From Bacillota bacterium (GTDB taxonomy: Bacteria > Bacillota > Clostridia > Acetivibrionales > DSM-1351): a DNA stretch of 14,588 bases. Shown here piece after piece: positions 13,009 to 14,588 of this stretch. The stretch is from NCBI GenBank assembly GCA_023397905.1, contig JAEWSZ010000130.1:1-14588 (forward strand), given 5' to 3'. Positions within the stretch are counted from its first letter, which is position 1. Every line of letters starts with the position of its first letter. The notes below the pieces were generated by a model. It made no database searches. It had not been told where the DNA came from and saw only the letters and a program-made list of their open reading frames with translations. The position numbers and the translations under genes were made by a program.

Positions 13009-14225
13009 AAAAGGTTGAGCTTCTGGCTCCTGCCGGAAATCTGGAAAAATTGAAAATGGCCATCCTGTTTGGCGCAGATGCGGTATATATAGGCGGGCAG
13101 AGATTTGGACTGAGAGCTTCCGCAGATAACTTTTCCCCGGAAGATATGAAGGAAGGGCTGGAATTTGCCCATGCAAGGGGCTGCAAGGTATATGTAACGG
13201 TGAATATAATACCGCATAATCAGGATCTGGTGGGCCTGCCTGAGTATATCAGCCAATTGGAACAGCTGGGGGTGGATGCGGTGCTTGTATCGGACCCGGG
13301 AATTTTTGCTATTGTGCGGAAAACTGCTCCCGGCATGGAAGTGCACATAAGCACACAGGCTAACAACACAAATTATATGAGCGCAAAGTTCTGGTATGAG
13401 CTGGGGGCAAAAAGAATAGTGGTTGCCAGAGAGCTTTCCTTTGGTGAAATAAGGGAAATAACCGAAATGACGCCGGCAGACCTGGATATAGAGGCATTTG
13501 TCCATGGGGCCATGTGCATATCCTATTCCGGACGCTGTCTGCTGAGCAATTACATGACGGGCAGGGATTCCAACATGGGAGCCTGTTCCCATCCTTGCAG
13601 ATGGAAGTATCAGCTTGTTGAGGAAAAAAGGCCCGGCGAGTACTACCCGGTCTATGAGGACGAACGGGGGACATATATATTCAACTCAAAGGATCTATGC
13701 ATGATAGGACATATTCCCGAGCTGATGGAATCGGGGATTTTCAGCTTTAAAATTGAGGGCAGGATGAAAAGCTCCTTTTATGTGGCCACGGTGGTCAGCG
13801 CGTACCGGAAGGCCATAGACGCCTACATGAGGGACCCGGCAAATTACAAATTTGATCCGGAATGGCTGGATGAGCTTTCTAAAGCCAGCCACAGGGAATA
13901 TACCACCGGATTTTATTTTAATAAGACCACCGGAGAGGATCAGATATACCACACCAGTTCATATGTCAGGGACTATGATTTTGTGGGTATGGTACTGGAA
14001 TATGACAGAGAGACAAAAACGGCCAAAGTTGAGCAGAGGAACAGGATGATTGTGGGAGATGAAATAGAAGTGGTTGTCCCCGGCGAAGATTATTTCATGC
14101 AGACCATCGAGTCCATGAAAAATGAAGAGGGCGAGAGCATCAGGACCGCGCCCCATCCGCAGATGATTGTATACATGCCCATGCGGCAGGAAGTTGTCCC
14201 ATATACGATTTTGAGAAGGAAATAG
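13005..14225 (+). CDS. trhP2: U32 family peptidase, TrhP-type tRNA hydroxylation protein
   Basis: A 406-residue member of 'peptidase family U32', which in practice are Fe-S proteins for hydroxylation; TrhP makes 5-hydroxyuridine at tRNA U34, using prephenate in known cases. The U32 signature is complete: EAFVHGAMCISYSGRC at residues 163-178. C171, C178, C194 and C232 match the four-cysteine arrangement that binds a [4Fe-4S] cluster in U32 relatives such as UbiU. C198 is extra. The N-terminus is a TIM-barrel start (VELLAPAGNLEKLKMAILFGADAVYIGG). The start is ATG 13005, overlapping the trmR stop by four bases, so the hydroxylation and methylation enzymes are translationally coupled. Length and lone copy match the YrrO/TrhP2 type; no TrhP1 neighbour is present. 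It ends before a strong terminator at 14251. Confidence 0.9.
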   Translation: MKKVELLAPAGNLEKLKMAILFGADAVYIGGQRFGLRASADNFSPEDMKEGLEFAHARGCKVYVTVNIIPHNQDLVGLPEYISQLEQLGVDAVLVSDPGIFAIVRKTAPGMEVHISTQANNTNYMSAKFWYELGAKRIVVARELSFGEIREITEMTPADLDIEAFVHGAMCISYSGRCLLSNYMTGRDSNMGACSHPCRWKYQLVEEKRPGEYYPVYEDERGTYIFNSKDLCMIGHIPELMESGIFSFKIEGRMKSSFYVATVVSAYRKAIDAYMRDPANYKFDPEWLDELSKASHREYTTGFYFNKTTGEDQIYHTSSYVRDYDFVGMVLEYDRETKTAKVEQRNRMIVGDEIEVVVPGEDYFMQTIESMKNEEGESIRTAPHPQMIVYMPMRQEVVPYTILRRK

Positions 14226-14250
14226 AGAAAATACACGTGTAGTATATTTT

Positions 14251-14308
14251 ACCTCTTTATCTGGAAACAATTAGTAATAGACTAATGTTTCTGATAAAGA
14301 GGTTTTTT
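14251..14308 (+). terminator. Long terminator hairpin overlapping the PBP gene's ribosome binding site
   Basis: An 11-bp outer stem (14251-14261 with 14293-14303) is followed, after a small internal loop, by 6 bp (14264-14269 with 14286-14291) and 5 bp (14271-14275 with 14281-14285), around the loop AATAG. TTTTTT at 14303-14308 follows and runs straight into the ATG at 14309. The 3' arm contains AAAGAGG (14296-14302), which is also the only ribosome binding site for the next gene. So this terminates the trmR-trhP unit and can hide the start of the PBP gene. Confidence 0.85.
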
Positions 14309-14588
14309 ATGTTAAAGAGAATAAAAATTTTGTTATTTGTTTTTATGGCCATCTTTGCGATTTTGCTTACGAGATTGTTCTACATCCAGATCATCGGAGG
14401 CAGCTCCATGGCAAAAGAGGCGTCGGCCCAGAGAGTAAACAACATACAGATCGAAAGCGCCCGGGGGGATTTTGTGGACAGAAACGGAATAAAATTTACC
14501 GGCAGGACACCTAAAATCACGGTGGTTTTAAAGCCGGCGCAGCTCCGGGACGACCCTCAGGCCATTGAGGATATATGCCGGGTATTGG
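14309..14588 (+). CDS. Class B penicillin-binding protein (SpoVD/FtsI-type), N-terminal part
   Basis: Partial: the reading frame is open to the window end (93 codons). The N-terminus is a short basic stretch (MLKRIK) and a single membrane anchor (ILLFVFMAIFAILLTRLFYIQI). The start of the class B PBP dimerisation domain follows: RVNNIQIESARGDFVDRNGIKF, where RGxxxDRNG is the hallmark. These are transpeptidases that cross-link peptidoglycan outside the membrane. The SxxK, SxN and KTG motifs would lie beyond the window, so I cannot choose between cell-division FtsI, elongation PBP2 and sporulation SpoVD. The start ATG 14309 is supported by AAAGAGG (14296-14302), 6 bases upstream, but that sequence lies inside the 3' arm of a terminator hairpin. 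Confidence 0.85.
   Translation, partial: MLKRIKILLFVFMAIFAILLTRLFYIQIIGGSSMAKEASAQRVNNIQIESARGDFVDRNGIKFTGRTPKITVVLKPAQLRDDPQAIEDICRVL

Noticed and set aside
12981..13592. 203-codon - strand open frame across the U32 gene
   Set aside because: Shadow of trhP2. It is His/Cys/Ser-rich without a recognisable domain, and the + strand frame carries the full U32 signature.

Overview
The window looks like chromosomal DNA from a Gram-positive anaerobe of the class Clostridia. It resembles the Acetivibrio/Ruminiclostridium group, although that placement is inferred from gene content and style, not from a search. The evidence is moderately AT-rich DNA, heavy use of AGA/AGG and ATA codons, strong purine-rich ribosome binding sites, GTG starts, and Firmicutes gene neighbourhoods such as mltG-trmR-U32 peptidase. 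All protein-coding genes lie on the + strand except one 50-codon gene on the - strand. No tRNA, rRNA, CRISPR array, insertion sequence or phage gene was seen.

Layout. 1-1443: a small DUF2007-like protein, a hotdog acyl-CoA thioesterase and the phosphatidylglycerophosphate synthase PgsA, closed by a good intrinsic terminator. 1470-3100: a GC-rich, foldable leader followed by an overlapping gene pair, a DUF5685-type protein (CxxC plus an acidic DDLEDD motif) and a J-domain/TPR protein with a cysteine-rich tail. 3101-6250: an accessory-looking stretch with two small membrane proteins, a serine beta-lactamase-fold hydrolase, a VOC protein and an inverted 50-aa membrane protein. Three patches of the same degenerate GAATTC-containing repeat bracket these genes. 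6253-12185: core genes mutS2, typA/bipA and mltG, each with a recognisable promoter; typA also has a candidate attenuator leader. 12355-14225: trmR and a trhP-type U32 peptidase, overlapping by ATGA, which together make 5-methoxyuridine at the tRNA wobble position in Bacillus subtilis. 14309-end: the start of a class B penicillin-binding protein, cut by the window edge.

How they work together. The right half mixes ribosome and translation functions (MutS2 in ribosome-collision rescue or recombination control, the BipA GTPase, tRNA wobble modification) with cell-wall synthesis (MltG, class B PBP). The left part handles lipids (thioesterase, PgsA). I saw no clearly new defence or biosynthetic system. 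The best leads are regulatory: the terminator hairpin that also holds the Shine-Dalgarno of the PBP gene (14251-14311), the structured leader before the DUF5685 gene (about 1508-1593), and the promoter/leader/terminator unit before typA (8760-8876). The DUF5685/J-protein pair and the degenerate repeat family also deserve follow-up.
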